A stretch of 64,000 nt of DNA from Bog-473 sp963838835 (GTDB lineage: Bacteria; Actinomycetota; Acidimicrobiia; Acidimicrobiales; RAAP-2): NCBI GenBank assembly GCA_963838835.1, contig CAWITA010000015.1, forward strand, positions 1-64,000. The letters are read 5' to 3'. A program made the translations under genes and the position numbers. Positions 25,417-33,666 of the stretch are shown here, one piece after another. Position 1 is the stretch's first letter. Every line of letters starts with the position of its first letter. The notes under the pieces are model-generated. The model saw only the letters and a program-made list of their open reading frames with translations. It searched no databases and had not been told where the DNA came from.

Positions 25417-26140
25417 GTGCCTGACGCCTCGGGGCTGACTCGGGCCGGTCTGCTCCGCCTGCACGAGTCCCTGGGGGCGCACGTGGCGCACCGCGAGGTG
25501 CCGGCCGTGGCGGCGCTGGTGGCGCGAGGGGGCGACGTGCACGCCGAGGTGCTCGGGTCGCTCGCGCTCGACGACCCGACGCCGCTCCGGCGCGATGCCA
25601 TCTTCCGGATCGCCTCGTTGTCCAAGCCGATCGCCGCCGCCAGCGCCATGATGCTGGTGGACGACGGAGCGCTGGCGCTGTCCGATCCCGTCGATGCGCT
25701 CGTGCCGGAACTGGCCGACCGGCGCGTCCTGCGCAGCCTCGAAGGCCCCTTGGACGACACCGTCCCGGCCGAGCGGGCCGTCACGCTGGAGGACCTGCTG
25801 ACGTTCCGGCTCGGATTCGTCGCAGCCGCTGCTCTCGCCCGGTGCGGTCGCCGCCATGACCCGTGACCACCTGACGGAGCGCCAGCGAGCCTCGGCGCAG
25901 CTCTTTCTGGGCGAACACTGGGGGTGGGGCCACGGCATGGCCGCGCCGGGCCCGGTCAAGGGTGAGCCGCCCATGCCCTGGGGCTTCGGCTGGAACGGTG
26001 GCACAGGGACGGTGTGGGCCACGGACCCGGCGCGCGGCCTCACCGGGATCATGCTGTCGACGCGGGCGATGACCTCACCCGAGCCGCCGCGCCATTTCGT
26101 CGACTTCAGGGAGGCGGCGTACGGCGCCCTCGCGGGCTGA
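25417..26140 (+). pseudogene. class C beta-lactamase-like serine hydrolase with internal deletion
   Basis: The first 130 codons match the N-terminus of this family, with the nucleophile motif SLSK in FRIASLSKPIAAAS and VTLEDLLTFRLGF. The frame then changes near 25815, and the second frame gives SQPLLSPGAVAAMTRDHLT, WGWGHGM and a normal C-terminus ending at 26140. About 150 residues of the central domain, including the YxN catalytic motif, are absent. A deletion that joined two distant parts out of frame explains it. The TAGCGT box and an out-of-frame ATG at 25389 lie upstream. The protein cannot be active. Confidence 0.85.
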
Positions 26141-26165
26141 GCGGGACGAGTCGGGTGAAGGCGGG

Positions 26166-26171
26166 TACGCT
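26166..26171 (+). promoter_or_regulatory. -10-like box TACGCT before the universal stress protein gene
   Basis: TACGCT lies 29 bp before the ATG. Unlike its neighbours this gene has a leader, with GGAGAAGGGG as ribosome-binding site. Confidence 0.35.
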
Positions 26172-26200
26172 GAGCGCGGCGCGGAGAAGGGGACGAAGCT

Positions 26201-26638
26201 ATGTACAAGATCGTCGTGGTCGGCACCGATGGCTCTCCGACTGCCGACAGGGCAGTCCAGGCGGCCGCCGACATCGCACGCTCGTGGGGCTCGGAGCTGC
26301 ACATCGTGACGGCGGTCAAGGCACCGCGGCCCGGCATGGCGTCCGCGACCGGTGCACCCCTGATCGACAGCGGCGCCGGACAAGCCCTGGTCGAGGAGGC
26401 GGCCAAGGCGGTGGGCGAGACGGCCGTCAAGAGGTACGGGGACGAGCTGAAGGTCGCGGCGCACGCCGCACAGGGCAACCCCGACGACGTCATCCTCAAC
26501 ACGGCTGTCGACGTCGGCGCCGACCTGATCGTCGTCGGGAGCAAGGGGATGCGCGGCGCCCGTCGGTACCTGGGCAGCGTCCCGAACTCGGTCGCCCACG
26601 GCGCCCATTGCGCCGTGTTGGTGGTCAAGACCGACTGA
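26201..26638 (+). CDS. universal stress protein (UspA family)
   Basis: Small cytosolic nucleotide-binding stress protein, 145 aa. It begins YKIVVVGTDGSPTADRAV. The ATP-binding loop reads VVGSKGMRGARRYLGSVPNS, with 8 rather than the usual 9 residues between the second glycine and the GS pair, so nucleotide binding should not be assumed. The ATG follows GGAGAAGGGG at a proper distance. It stands alone between the serine hydrolase remnant and the methyltransferase. Confidence 0.92.
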   Translation: MYKIVVVGTDGSPTADRAVQAAADIARSWGSELHIVTAVKAPRPGMASATGAPLIDSGAGQALVEEAAKAVGETAVKRYGDELKVAAHAAQGNPDDVILNTAVDVGADLIVVGSKGMRGARRYLGSVPNSVAHGAHCAVLVVKTD

Positions 26639-26723
26639 GCGGCATTCGCATCGGCGGGGCACCCAACGGGTGGCCGGCCGGCCCACTACGACATCCGCCC
26701 CGCCCGCCTGGCACAGTGGGCCG

Positions 26724-27458
26724 GTGGAGACGAACTACTTCGACGAGCGCATCGCGGCCACCTACGACGCCGATTCGACCGAGATGTTCGACCCCGCCGC
26801 CGTCGGCGGGACGGTCGACTTCCTCGCCGAGGTGGCACGAGGTGGGAGGGCACTGGAGCTGGGCATCGGGACGGGCCGCATCGCGCTCCCGCTGTGCCGG
26901 CGCGGCGTGCCTGTGCAGGGCATCGAGCTGTCGCCCGACATGGTGGCCCAGCTGAAGGCGAAGGCGGGGGCCGACACGATCGGCGTCACGCTCGGGAACT
27001 TCGCCACCGCCACGGTCGAGGGGACCTTCCGGCTCGCCTACCTGGTGTACAACACGATCGAGAACCTGACCACCCAGGACGAGCAGGTGGCGTGCTTCTG
27101 CAACGTGGCGGCGCACCTCGAGCCGGGCGGCTGCTTGGTGATCGAGGTGGAGGTGCCCCAGCTCCGGCGGCTGACCCCGGGCGACCGTCTCCGTGCCTTC
27201 GCGGTCGGTCCGACCAGGTTGGGGTTCGACGAGCTCGACGTCGCCCGGCAGCTGGGAGTCTCGCACCACTACTGGATCGGGGAGGGCCGCGCCGAGACGT
27301 TCTCCATCCCCTACCGCTACGTGTGGCCGGCCGAGCTCGACCTCATGGCGCGCATCGCGGGCCTCCGCCTGCGCGAGCGCTGGGGCGGCTGGCGTCGCGT
27401 GCCGTTCACGTCCGAGAGCACGTCACACGTGTCGGTCTGGGAGAGGCCCACGGCGTAG
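26724..27458 (+). CDS. class I SAM-dependent methyltransferase
   Basis: Methyltransferase of 244 aa with motif I ALELGIGTGRIALPL, then GIELSPDMV, and LEPGGCLVIEVEVP in place of post-motif sequences. The acceptor is unknown. The start is probably GTG 26724 (VETNYFDERIAATYD); a longer ATG form adds 18 Pro/Thr-rich residues. The next gene begins immediately after its TAG, so the two share a transcript. Confidence 0.85.
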   Translation: METNYFDERIAATYDADSTEMFDPAAVGGTVDFLAEVARGGRALELGIGTGRIALPLCRRGVPVQGIELSPDMVAQLKAKAGADTIGVTLGNFATATVEGTFRLAYLVYNTIENLTTQDEQVACFCNVAAHLEPGGCLVIEVEVPQLRRLTPGDRLRAFAVGPTRLGFDELDVARQLGVSHHYWIGEGRAETFSIPYRYVWPAELDLMARIAGLRLRERWGGWRRVPFTSESTSHVSVWERPTA

Positions 27459-27992
27459 ATGCTCCTCGTTTTGGTCACCGGTCTGCCGGCGACCGGGAAG
27501 TCGACCATGGCCGCGGTCGTCGCCCGGGAGCTCGGTGCTCCCTCCTTCGGCCACGACTGGGCGATGAGCGGGCTGCGGCCCTATCCGGAGATCCAGCGGG
27601 CACTCGGTGCGATGGACCCGCCCGGGCACCGTGGCGTCGGTTGGTCCCTGCTGTGGGCCATGGCGCGTTCCCAACTCCGGATGGGCTCGTCGGTCGTGCT
27701 CGACGGTGTGGCACGCGAGCCCGAGGTCGAGGGCACCCGCCTCGTGGCGCGCGACGAAGGCGCCGAGTGTCTCGTCGTCATGACGACCTGTCGGGACGTC
27801 GAGATCCATCGAGCGCGCGTCGAGGGGCGCCAGCGCAACATTCCCAACTGGTACGAGTTGGACTGGGACCACGTCAACGGGTCGCGGTCGTCCTGGACCG
27901 CTCCCGGTGGGGTCGATCTCGTCCTCGATGCGGCGGATCGGGTCGAAGAGAACGCCAACCGGTTGCGCGCGTTCGTCGCGGCGCGTTCGTGA
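27459..27992 (+). CDS. P-loop AAA/kinase-like NTPase
   Basis: Protein of 177 aa with Walker A GLPATGKST at residues 8-16. It resembles the small zeta-toxin/chloramphenicol-phosphotransferase-like or gluconate-kinase-like P-loop kinases (SSVVLDGV, then a variable lid with RARVEGRQRN). The substrate is unknown. The ATG abuts the methyltransferase stop with no spacer. Confidence 0.75.
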   Translation: MLLVLVTGLPATGKSTMAAVVARELGAPSFGHDWAMSGLRPYPEIQRALGAMDPPGHRGVGWSLLWAMARSQLRMGSSVVLDGVAREPEVEGTRLVARDEGAECLVVMTTCRDVEIHRARVEGRQRNIPNWYELDWDHVNGSRSSWTAPGGVDLVLDAADRVEENANRLRAFVAARS

Positions 27993-28107
27993 GTTTCCAC
28001 CGACTTCGCGGTCGTCCCGCCGCGGCGCGGCTCCCGCGTTGCGCCTACCATCACCGAGAGGACGGCCGTCTTCCGCAGCACGACCGGGCGGCGGGTCAGG
28101 AGGCGCA

Positions 28108-28551
28108 ATGGGCGATCGCGGTGTTGGCATCATCGAACGGTTCTTCGCGTGCCTCAGCACCCGCGACTGGGAGTCGCTCGCCGCGGTGCTGGCACCCGAC
28201 GTCGAGCGGGTCGGCCCTTTTGGCGATCGCGTGGTCGGACGTCGGCGCTACCTCGATCTGCTGGCCGGTACCGTCCCTCGGGACTATCGCAACGACGTCC
28301 ACCAGGTCACGTATGCCGCCGACGCCAGCGCAGCTTTTGCGCGGGTCACCGAGCACTTGAGCTATCCGGAGCTGGAGGTCCATCTCGAGGAGGCCTACTC
28401 GTTCCACATCGATGCAAGGGGAGCCGTGTCGCTCGTGGAAGTGTTCTGGCAGACCCCGCAGTTGGATCCCGGCGGCTTCGGGTCGGCCCGGAGCGAGGAG
28501 AGCTTCGCTTCGAGAGCTCCCACTACCGGAGTCGCGGGCGAACCGCCATGA
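28108..28551 (+). CDS. SnoaL/NTF2-like protein
   Basis: Protein of 147 aa with the cone-shaped NTF2 fold pattern: IIERFFACLSTRDWESLAAVLAPDVERVGPFGD at its start, then alternating strands ending SLVEVFWQTP. The ATG at 28108 follows CAGGAGG. Members include polyketide cyclases, limonene-epoxide hydrolases and many proteins without known role; no catalytic set is identifiable. Its last 29 bp overlap the 3' end of the convergent GNAT gene. Confidence 0.75.
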   Translation: MGDRGVGIIERFFACLSTRDWESLAAVLAPDVERVGPFGDRVVGRRRYLDLLAGTVPRDYRNDVHQVTYAADASAAFARVTEHLSYPELEVHLEEAYSFHIDARGAVSLVEVFWQTPQLDPGGFGSARSEESFASRAPTTGVAGEPP

Positions 28552-28933
28552 GGCCCGCCGGGGTCGAGCCAAACCCGCACGAGCCGACGTAGAAGTCACG
28601 CAGCTCCTCGCCGAAGTCGACGTGCAGCCACTCGATCCCCGCTGACCGGCTTTCCCGTGTCGCCAGCTCGAGGAGGCGGGTGCCGACCCCTCTTCGACGA
28701 GCCTCGTTGGCCACCACGGTGTCGACGACGAAGGCATGGACGCCCCCGTCCCACGCCACGTTCACGAAGCCGACCAGTCGGCCCTCGTCGTGAGCGCACA
28801 CCCAGCCCAGACTGTGTCGCTCCACCTGACCCCGCCAGTCAACGTCGACGGGGCGATGGTTGAATCCCTGGGCGTGCAGGGCGATGAGATCCGCATTGGC
28901 GAACGGAGCCCGCCACCCGTACCGGAGGTCCAC
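28523..28933 (-). CDS. GNAT family N-acetyltransferase
   Basis: Acetyl-CoA-dependent acetyltransferase of 136 aa. The acetyl-CoA loop is EARRRGVGTRLLE, preceded by VVDTVVA, with a C-terminal FYVGSCGFGSTP. The substrate is unknown. It starts with GTG; a TAGGTT box on the minus strand ends 9 bp upstream. The last 29 bp overlap the convergent NTF2-like gene. Confidence 0.87.
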   Translation of the reverse strand: MDLRYGWRAPFANADLIALHAQGFNHRPVDVDWRGQVERHSLGWVCAHDEGRLVGFVNVAWDGGVHAFVVDTVVANEARRRGVGTRLLELATRESRSAGIEWLHVDFGEELRDFYVGSCGFGSTPAGLMAVRPRLR

Positions 28934-28942
28934 AGAGCGAGA

Positions 28943-28948
28943 AACCTA
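28943..28948 (-). promoter_or_regulatory. -10-like box TAGGTT before the GNAT gene
   Basis: On the minus strand TAGGTT ends 9 bp before the GTG at 28933; no ribosome-binding site is seen. Confidence 0.4.
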
Positions 28949-28971
28949 CGCCAGGCGCCTAGGTCGCCGGG

Positions 28972-30546
28972 CTAACAGGCGTAGTCGTCGTCGTAGTTGC
29001 CCGGACTACCCGGCACGGGGCCGCTGAAATACTGGACAACCTCGAGCGGCCCGCTCGGGAGCAGTGCGCTGCCCATCGGCGGCTGCCAGCGCGTGATGTC
29101 CGCGCAGGAGCCCGGTCCGCTTGGCGAAGGCAGGTAGTCAGCCATCCAATACGGCACGTCGGGCTGGTAGCTGCCGACGATGTCGTTCCAGACTCCCGGG
29201 CTGGCGTATATGCCGACGTCCGGGATTCCCTCGGTCTCGTGGAGCGCGTTGAGGAGGCCCTGGACGTATTGCGCGTTCTCAGAGAGGTCGCCCGACCAGT
29301 TGGCGTCGTATGTCTCGACATCGAGCCACCAGGGAATGGTCGAGGAGCCGACCCCGGCGCCCGAGGCGTCGGAGTATGCCGCGAGGCCGGCCTGATAGCC
29401 CGCGTTGCAAGAAACGTCGCCGTTGCAGCCGGGTTCGTTGGTGGAAGATGTTCCGTATCCCAGATACACGTAGAGATTCAGGCCGCCTCCGGCCCACGCC
29501 ACTTCCTGGGTCAGGCAGGGATTCGGGTTGGTCAACGAGGCGCCGTTCACCTGCCCAACCTGCACAATTCCGATCTGGTGGTCACCGGCTGGAAGGTTCC
29601 CGCATTGGGCGTAACTGATGTCGTTCCCGTACGCCCCATGCGGGTACGTACCGCCCACGAACGATCCGGAGCCGGGTGCGTCCGCCATGCCGACGATCGG
29701 CTGGTTGAGGGGTGACGGAGCGGAGCCGTAGTAGTGCGCATCGCCGAAGTTGGAGACGAGCCCGACGCTGTCGGTGAACCAATACCCTCCGCCGTCGGGT
29801 GACGCAGCCCCCGCCACGACCGGGTGCTTGAGCGGCAGCCCTCCGAGCGACCCGAAGAAGGGCGCGTTGTAGCTGAAGACGCCGCCGTCGGAGGCGAGGA
29901 GGAAGTACCCGCTTCCGTTCGGGTTGGCGATCATGCCGACGATCGGCTTGTTGAGCACGATGCTGCCGGTGCTGCCGTAGAACGGCGCGTCGCCGTAGGA
30001 GAAGATGCCGCCGTCGGCCGCCACCAGCCAATAGCCCTTGCCGTCGGGTGTCGACGCCATCCCCACCACCGGCTGGTTGAGCGTCATGCTGCCGGTGCTC
30101 CCGTAGAACCGCGCGTCGCCGTAGGAGAAGATGCCGCCGTCGGCCGCCACCAGCCAGTAGCCCTTGCCGTCGGGAGTCGACGCCATGCCGACGATCGGCT
30201 TGTTGAGCGTCATGCTGCCGGTGCTGCCGTAGAACGGCGCGTCGCCGTAGGAGAAGATGCCGCCGTCGGCCGCCACCAGCCAGTATCCGCCGCCATTGGT
30301 CGGAGACGACGCGTTGCCGACGGCGGACAGGCCGACGATCGGCTTGTTGAGCACGATGCTGCCGGTGCTGCCGTAGAAAGGTGCCCCGCCGAAGCTGAAG
30401 ATCCCGCCGTCCGAGGCCACCAGCCAGTAGGCCGCGGCCGGCGTGCTGGCCGCGGCCGGTGGTGCGCCGGTGCTGACGGCCGTCGTCGCGACGGCGAGCA
30501 GCGGCAATGCCGTCACCAAGAGCGCGAGGACGAGACGGCGGATCAA
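28972..30546 (-). CDS. secreted repeat protein with C-terminal GH25-like/DUF1906 domain
   Basis: Exported protein of about 524 aa. TTG 30546 forms a TTGA overlap with the DAHP synthase stop and gives a clean signal peptide (IRRLVLALLVTALPLLAVA, then an AAAS region). Six repeats of about 42 residues follow, each with YWLVA-DGGIFSYGDAPFYG, a pattern like beta-propeller blades. The C-terminal 220 residues contain a TIM-barrel hydrolase-like domain with PWWLDVET and VGIYASPGVW, as in GH25 lysozymes and DUF1906 proteins. It may act on the cell envelope. Its coupling to an aromatic biosynthesis gene is odd. Confidence 0.82.
   Translation of the reverse strand: MIRRLVLALLVTALPLLAVATTAVSTGAPPAAASTPAAAYWLVASDGGIFSFGGAPFYGSTGSIVLNKPIVGLSAVGNASSPTNGGGYWLVAADGGIFSYGDAPFYGSTGSMTLNKPIVGMASTPDGKGYWLVAADGGIFSYGDARFYGSTGSMTLNQPVVGMASTPDGKGYWLVAADGGIFSYGDAPFYGSTGSIVLNKPIVGMIANPNGSGYFLLASDGGVFSYNAPFFGSLGGLPLKHPVVAGAASPDGGGYWFTDSVGLVSNFGDAHYYGSAPSPLNQPIVGMADAPGSGSFVGGTYPHGAYGNDISYAQCGNLPAGDHQIGIVQVGQVNGASLTNPNPCLTQEVAWAGGGLNLYVYLGYGTSSTNEPGCNGDVSCNAGYQAGLAAYSDASGAGVGSSTIPWWLDVETYDANWSGDLSENAQYVQGLLNALHETEGIPDVGIYASPGVWNDIVGSYQPDVPYWMADYLPSPSGPGSCADITRWQPPMGSALLPSGPLEVVQYFSGPVPGSPGNYDDDYAC
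29655..30432 (-). repeat. six tandem coding repeats, 126-bp unit in the centre
   Basis: The repeat units are nearly identical in DNA over their central three copies; a shared stretch recurs at 30001, 30127 and 30253, a period of 126 bp. The outer copies are diverged. The repeat codes for the putative propeller blades of the secreted protein. Confidence 0.85.
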
Positions 30547-31901
30547 CTTCTGAGGAACTCGGCCACGCGGAAGGCAAGGTCGAGCGATTGGCGGGCGTTG
30601 AGTCGGGGGTCGCACGTCGTCGTGTAACGCGCCGCCAGATCACCCTCGAGGATCTCCTCGGCACCTCCGAGGCATTCGGTCACGTCGTCGCCCGTCAGCT
30701 CGACGTGGACCCCGCCGGGCCACGTCCCCTCGTCGCGGTGCACGTCGAAGAACGACCGCAGCTCCGCCAAGATGTCGTCGAAGCGGCGCGTCTTGTGCCC
30801 GCCCTCGCTGGTGAACGTGTTCCCGTGCATGGGGTCGCAGACCCATACGACCGGGTGGCCCGCGCCCTCGACGGCGCGCACGATGGGCGGCAGCAGCGCA
30901 TCGATCTTGTCGGCGCCCAACCGGGTGATCAGCGTGAGGCGGCCGGCGTGGCGGTCGGGGTTGAGGCGCTCACAGATCGCCACGACCTCGTCGGGGGTGC
31001 AGTTGCATCCGACCTTGGCGCCGACGGGATTGTTGATGCCCGAGAGGAACTCGAGGTGGGCGCCGTCGAGCTGGCGGGTACGGTCGCCGACCCAGACCAT
31101 GTGGGCGGAACAGTCGTACCAGTGGTCCGTCAGGGAGTCGACGCGGGTCAGGCACTCCTCGTAGGGCAGGATCAGCGCCTCGTGGCTGGTCCAGAAGTCG
31201 ACCTCGTGGAGACCCTCTTCGGCGCCCAGGTCGATGCCGCAGGCGGCCATGAAGCGCAGGGCGCGGTCGATCTCCGAGGCGACGCGCTCGTAGCGCCGCC
31301 CCTCGGCGGAGGACGCGACGAACTGTTGGTTCCAGAGGTGCACCTGCGACAAGTCGGCGAAGCCGCCCTTGGTGAAGGCGCGCAACAGGTTGAGGGTCGA
31401 GGCCGACTGTTGGTAGGCGGCCAAGAGTCGCTCCGGATCGGGCCGACGCGCTTCGGCTTCGAACGCCTCGTCGTTGACCATGTGGCCCCGGAACGACGGC
31501 AACTCCAGGTCGCCGACCCGTTCGGTGCCTGTCGAGCGCGGCTTGGCGAACTGCCCTGCGATGCGACCCACCTTGACGACGGGGACGCCTGCCGCGTAGG
31601 TGAGGGCGACCGCCATCTGCAAGATGATCTTCAGCTTGTCCCGGATGGAGTCGGCCGTGAACTCGGCAAACGACTCGGCGCAGTCACCGGCTTGCAGCAG
31701 GAAGGCGTTGCCGTGGACGACGTCCGCCAGTTGCGCGGTCAGGTGACGCGCTTCGCCGGCGAACACGAGGGGTGGCACGGTGGCCAGCCGCGCTTCGGCC
31801 TTCTTGAGCGCGTCCGCATCGGGCCATTCCGGTTGTTGGGCGGCCGGGAACCTGCGCCAGGACGCGGGGCTCCACGAGGAGGTCTCGGCTGGGCTCGTCA
31901 C
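30543..31901 (-). CDS. 3-deoxy-7-phosphoheptulonate (DAHP) synthase, class II
   Basis: First enzyme of the shikimate pathway, joining phosphoenolpyruvate and erythrose-4-phosphate. It is 452 aa, typical of the plant/actinobacterial class II form. Motifs are LLQAGDCAESF, KPRS near residue 125, VGDRTRQLDGAHLEF and CDPMHGNT, and the metal and substrate residues are in place. The GTG at 31901 has a TAACCT box ending 6 bp upstream, so the mRNA is likely leaderless. It is divergent from the LLM oxidoreductase and overlaps the secreted protein by TTGA. Confidence 0.96.
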   Translation of the reverse strand: MTSPAETSSWSPASWRRFPAAQQPEWPDADALKKAEARLATVPPLVFAGEARHLTAQLADVVHGNAFLLQAGDCAESFAEFTADSIRDKLKIILQMAVALTYAAGVPVVKVGRIAGQFAKPRSTGTERVGDLELPSFRGHMVNDEAFEAEARRPDPERLLAAYQQSASTLNLLRAFTKGGFADLSQVHLWNQQFVASSAEGRRYERVASEIDRALRFMAACGIDLGAEEGLHEVDFWTSHEALILPYEECLTRVDSLTDHWYDCSAHMVWVGDRTRQLDGAHLEFLSGINNPVGAKVGCNCTPDEVVAICERLNPDRHAGRLTLITRLGADKIDALLPPIVRAVEGAGHPVVWVCDPMHGNTFTSEGGHKTRRFDDILAELRSFFDVHRDEGTWPGGVHVELTGDDVTECLGGAEEILEGDLAARYTTTCDPRLNARQSLDLAFRVAEFLRS

Positions 31902-31907
31902 CGCAAC

Positions 31908-31913
31908 AGGTTA
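31908..31913 (-). promoter_or_regulatory. -10-like box TAACCT before the DAHP synthase gene
   Basis: On the minus strand TAACCT ends 6 bp before GTG 31901. The transcript would start at or beside the G of the start codon. Confidence 0.5.
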
Positions 31914-31919
31914 ACGCCG

Positions 31920-31925
31920 TAGGAT
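31920..31925 (+). promoter_or_regulatory. -10-like box TAGGAT before the LLM gene
   Basis: TAGGAT ends 8 bp before ATG 31934, only 6 bp from the divergent TAACCT box. The two promoters must overlap. Confidence 0.45.
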
Positions 31926-31933
31926 CGCTCCTC

Positions 31934-32861
31934 ATGGCCGCCTTCCGGTTCGCCCTGCAGGCCTCGGGGGCAGCATCCCCCGCTGCCTGGCGCGAGTTGG
32001 CCCGCAAGGTCGAGGATCTCGGGTGTTCCACGCTGTACGTCCCCGACCACCTCGACGATCAGTGGGCTCCCATGCTCGCCCTCGTTCTGGCGGCCGAAGC
32101 CACGACGACGCTGCGGGTCGGGACGCTCGTCCTCGACAATGATTTCCGCCATCCGGTCGTGCTGGCCAAGGAGGCCGCCACCCTCGACGTGGTGACCGGC
32201 GGCCGCTTCGAGTTCGGCATCGGCGCCGGCTGGATGACAACCGACTACGCACAGTCGGGGATCCCGATGGATCCACCTTCGGTGAGGGTGGCCCGGCTGG
32301 CCGAGAGCCTCGAGATCATGCGCGCCATGTGGCGCGGTGGGAGCGTCACCTTCGCCGGTGCGCACTACGAGGTCACCGAGGCGGTCGGCGCACCCGCTCC
32401 CGTGACGCCCGGCGGCCCACCCCTGGTCATCGGCGGCGGTGGGCGACGCATCCTCACGCTGGCCGGCCAGTACGCCCAGACGGTGAGCATCGTGCCCAGC
32501 CTCGCTTCTGGGCACATCGGTCCCGAGGTGGCGGCCGAGTCGGTCGTCGACAAGTACGCCGACCGGGTGCAGTGGGCGAAGCAAGCCGCGGGTTCACGGG
32601 CGGACGAGCTGGAGTTCCAGTGCTGGACGGCGACGGTGCAAGTCGTCCCGCGCGGATGACGTCGTCGCGTCGCTTGCCCCACTCTTCGGGCTCACCCCCG
32701 ACCAGCTGCGCGCCACGCCCGTCGCACTGATCGGTTCGGAGGGCGAGATCATCGAGACACTGCAGAAGCGTCGGGAGGAGCTCGGCTTCAGCAACATCGT
32801 CGTGCACGAAGCGGAGCTGGATGCGCTGGCGCGGGTGATCGCCGAACTTGCCGGCACCTAG
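31934..32861 (+). pseudogene. LLM-class (F420-type) oxidoreductase, frameshifted near the 3' end
   Basis: Luciferase-like TIM-barrel oxidoreductase, probably using F420. The first 241 codons read RFALQASGAASP, STLYVPDHL, LRVGTLVLDNDFRHPVVLAKE and GRFEFGIGAGW, and then meet TGA at 32657. A second frame continues from about 32645 as ADDVVASLAPLFGLTPDQL and ends VIAELAGT at 32859-32861, which is the normal end of this family. Adding two bases to CCGCGCGG (or removing one) restores one 310-aa frame. Either the gene is recently broken or the base run was misread. Confidence 0.82.
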
Positions 32862-33462
32862 TTCCCCCACCCGCATCGGGATCCTCGGCGGAACCTTCGA
32901 CCCCCCGCACGCCGGGCACGTGGCGGCCGCCCGGGCCGTGACCGAGCAGCTGGGCCTCGCTCGCCTCTTGCTCGTCGTGGCCAACGACCCGTGGCAGAAA
33001 TCGGCCCGGCGGGAGATCTCTGCCGCCGCGGACCGGTTCGCCCTCACCGAGGCCCTGGCCCGGGACATCCCCGGGGCCGAGGCGAGCCGGATCGAGATCG
33101 ACCGGGGCGGCCCCAGCTACTCGGTGGACACGGCCGAGGAGGTCTTGGCTCGCACTACCGAGGACGGGCGCTCCGTCGAGTTGTTCCTGGTCGTAGGGGC
33201 TGACTTGGTGCCCGAGCTCGCGTCGTGGCACCGCGTGGCGGACCTCCAACGGCTGGTCACGCTGGCCGTGGTGTCGCGTCCGACGGGCGCCAGCCCGGTC
33301 GTGGCCCCGGGATGGCGGGTGGAGCGGGTCGACGGCCCCCAGGTGGCGGTCTCCAGCTCGGACGTCCGCGACCTGCTGGCGGCGGGCCGGTCGGTCGAGG
33401 GCGTGGTCCCCGAAGCGGTGATCCGTTGCATCCGCCGCCGCGGTCTGTACGCTGTCGGTTAG
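32848..33462 (+). CDS. nadD: nicotinate-nucleotide adenylyltransferase
   Basis: Makes nicotinate adenine dinucleotide from NaMN and ATP in NAD synthesis. It is 204 aa. Motifs are GILGGTFDPPHAGH at the N-terminus (HxGH) and VSSSDVR near the end. The start is TTG 32848, inside the last codons of the broken LLM gene; no ATG or GTG lies before the GGTFDP motif. nadD and rsfS usually follow proA in actinobacteria; here they are 11 kb away. Confidence 0.95.
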   Translation: MPAPSSPTRIGILGGTFDPPHAGHVAAARAVTEQLGLARLLLVVANDPWQKSARREISAAADRFALTEALARDIPGAEASRIEIDRGGPSYSVDTAEEVLARTTEDGRSVELFLVVGADLVPELASWHRVADLQRLVTLAVVSRPTGASPVVAPGWRVERVDGPQVAVSSSDVRDLLAAGRSVEGVVPEAVIRCIRRRGLYAVG

Positions 33463-33666
33463 ATGAGCGCCATGCCGGCCGGGTGGACGGAGTTGTCGGA
33501 CAGCCTCCATGTGGGCGCGCACCAGGTCCGCGCCCACAGCCGGGCCGATCGTCGGGCGGAGCTGAAGCTGGCGCGACGGTCTCGGCAGCGGTGGACCGTC
33601 GCCAGCTGCTGCATCCTGGTGGGTGGTTTCGGGCTCACGGTAGGGATCTTGGACGTGCTCCATTGA
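33463..33666 (+). CDS. small single-pass membrane protein
   Basis: Hypothetical protein of 67 aa. The N-terminal 45 residues are polar and basic (HQVRAHSRADRRAELKLARRSRQR in part), then one membrane helix (VASCCILVGGFGLTVGILDV) ends the protein. Its ATG follows the nadD stop without a gap and its TGA is in a TTGA overlap with rsfS, so it is translated between the two. Position and clean reading frame support a real gene. No family is recognised. Confidence 0.65.
   Translation: MSAMPAGWTELSDSLHVGAHQVRAHSRADRRAELKLARRSRQRWTVASCCILVGGFGLTVGILDVLH

Noticed and set aside
28523..28551. Overlap of convergent NTF2-like and GNAT genes as an antisense control element
   Set aside because: A 29-bp 3' overlap is common in compact genomes and has no special sequence.
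29655..30432. Regular repeats that could suggest a CRISPR array
   Set aside because: The period is 126 bp, the units are coding and have no spacers of constant size.
29824..30627. 267-codon open frame on the plus strand opposite the secreted repeat protein
   Set aside because: It is a mirror of the coding repeats on the minus strand; it has no start context and its amino acids are the complement of the repeat.
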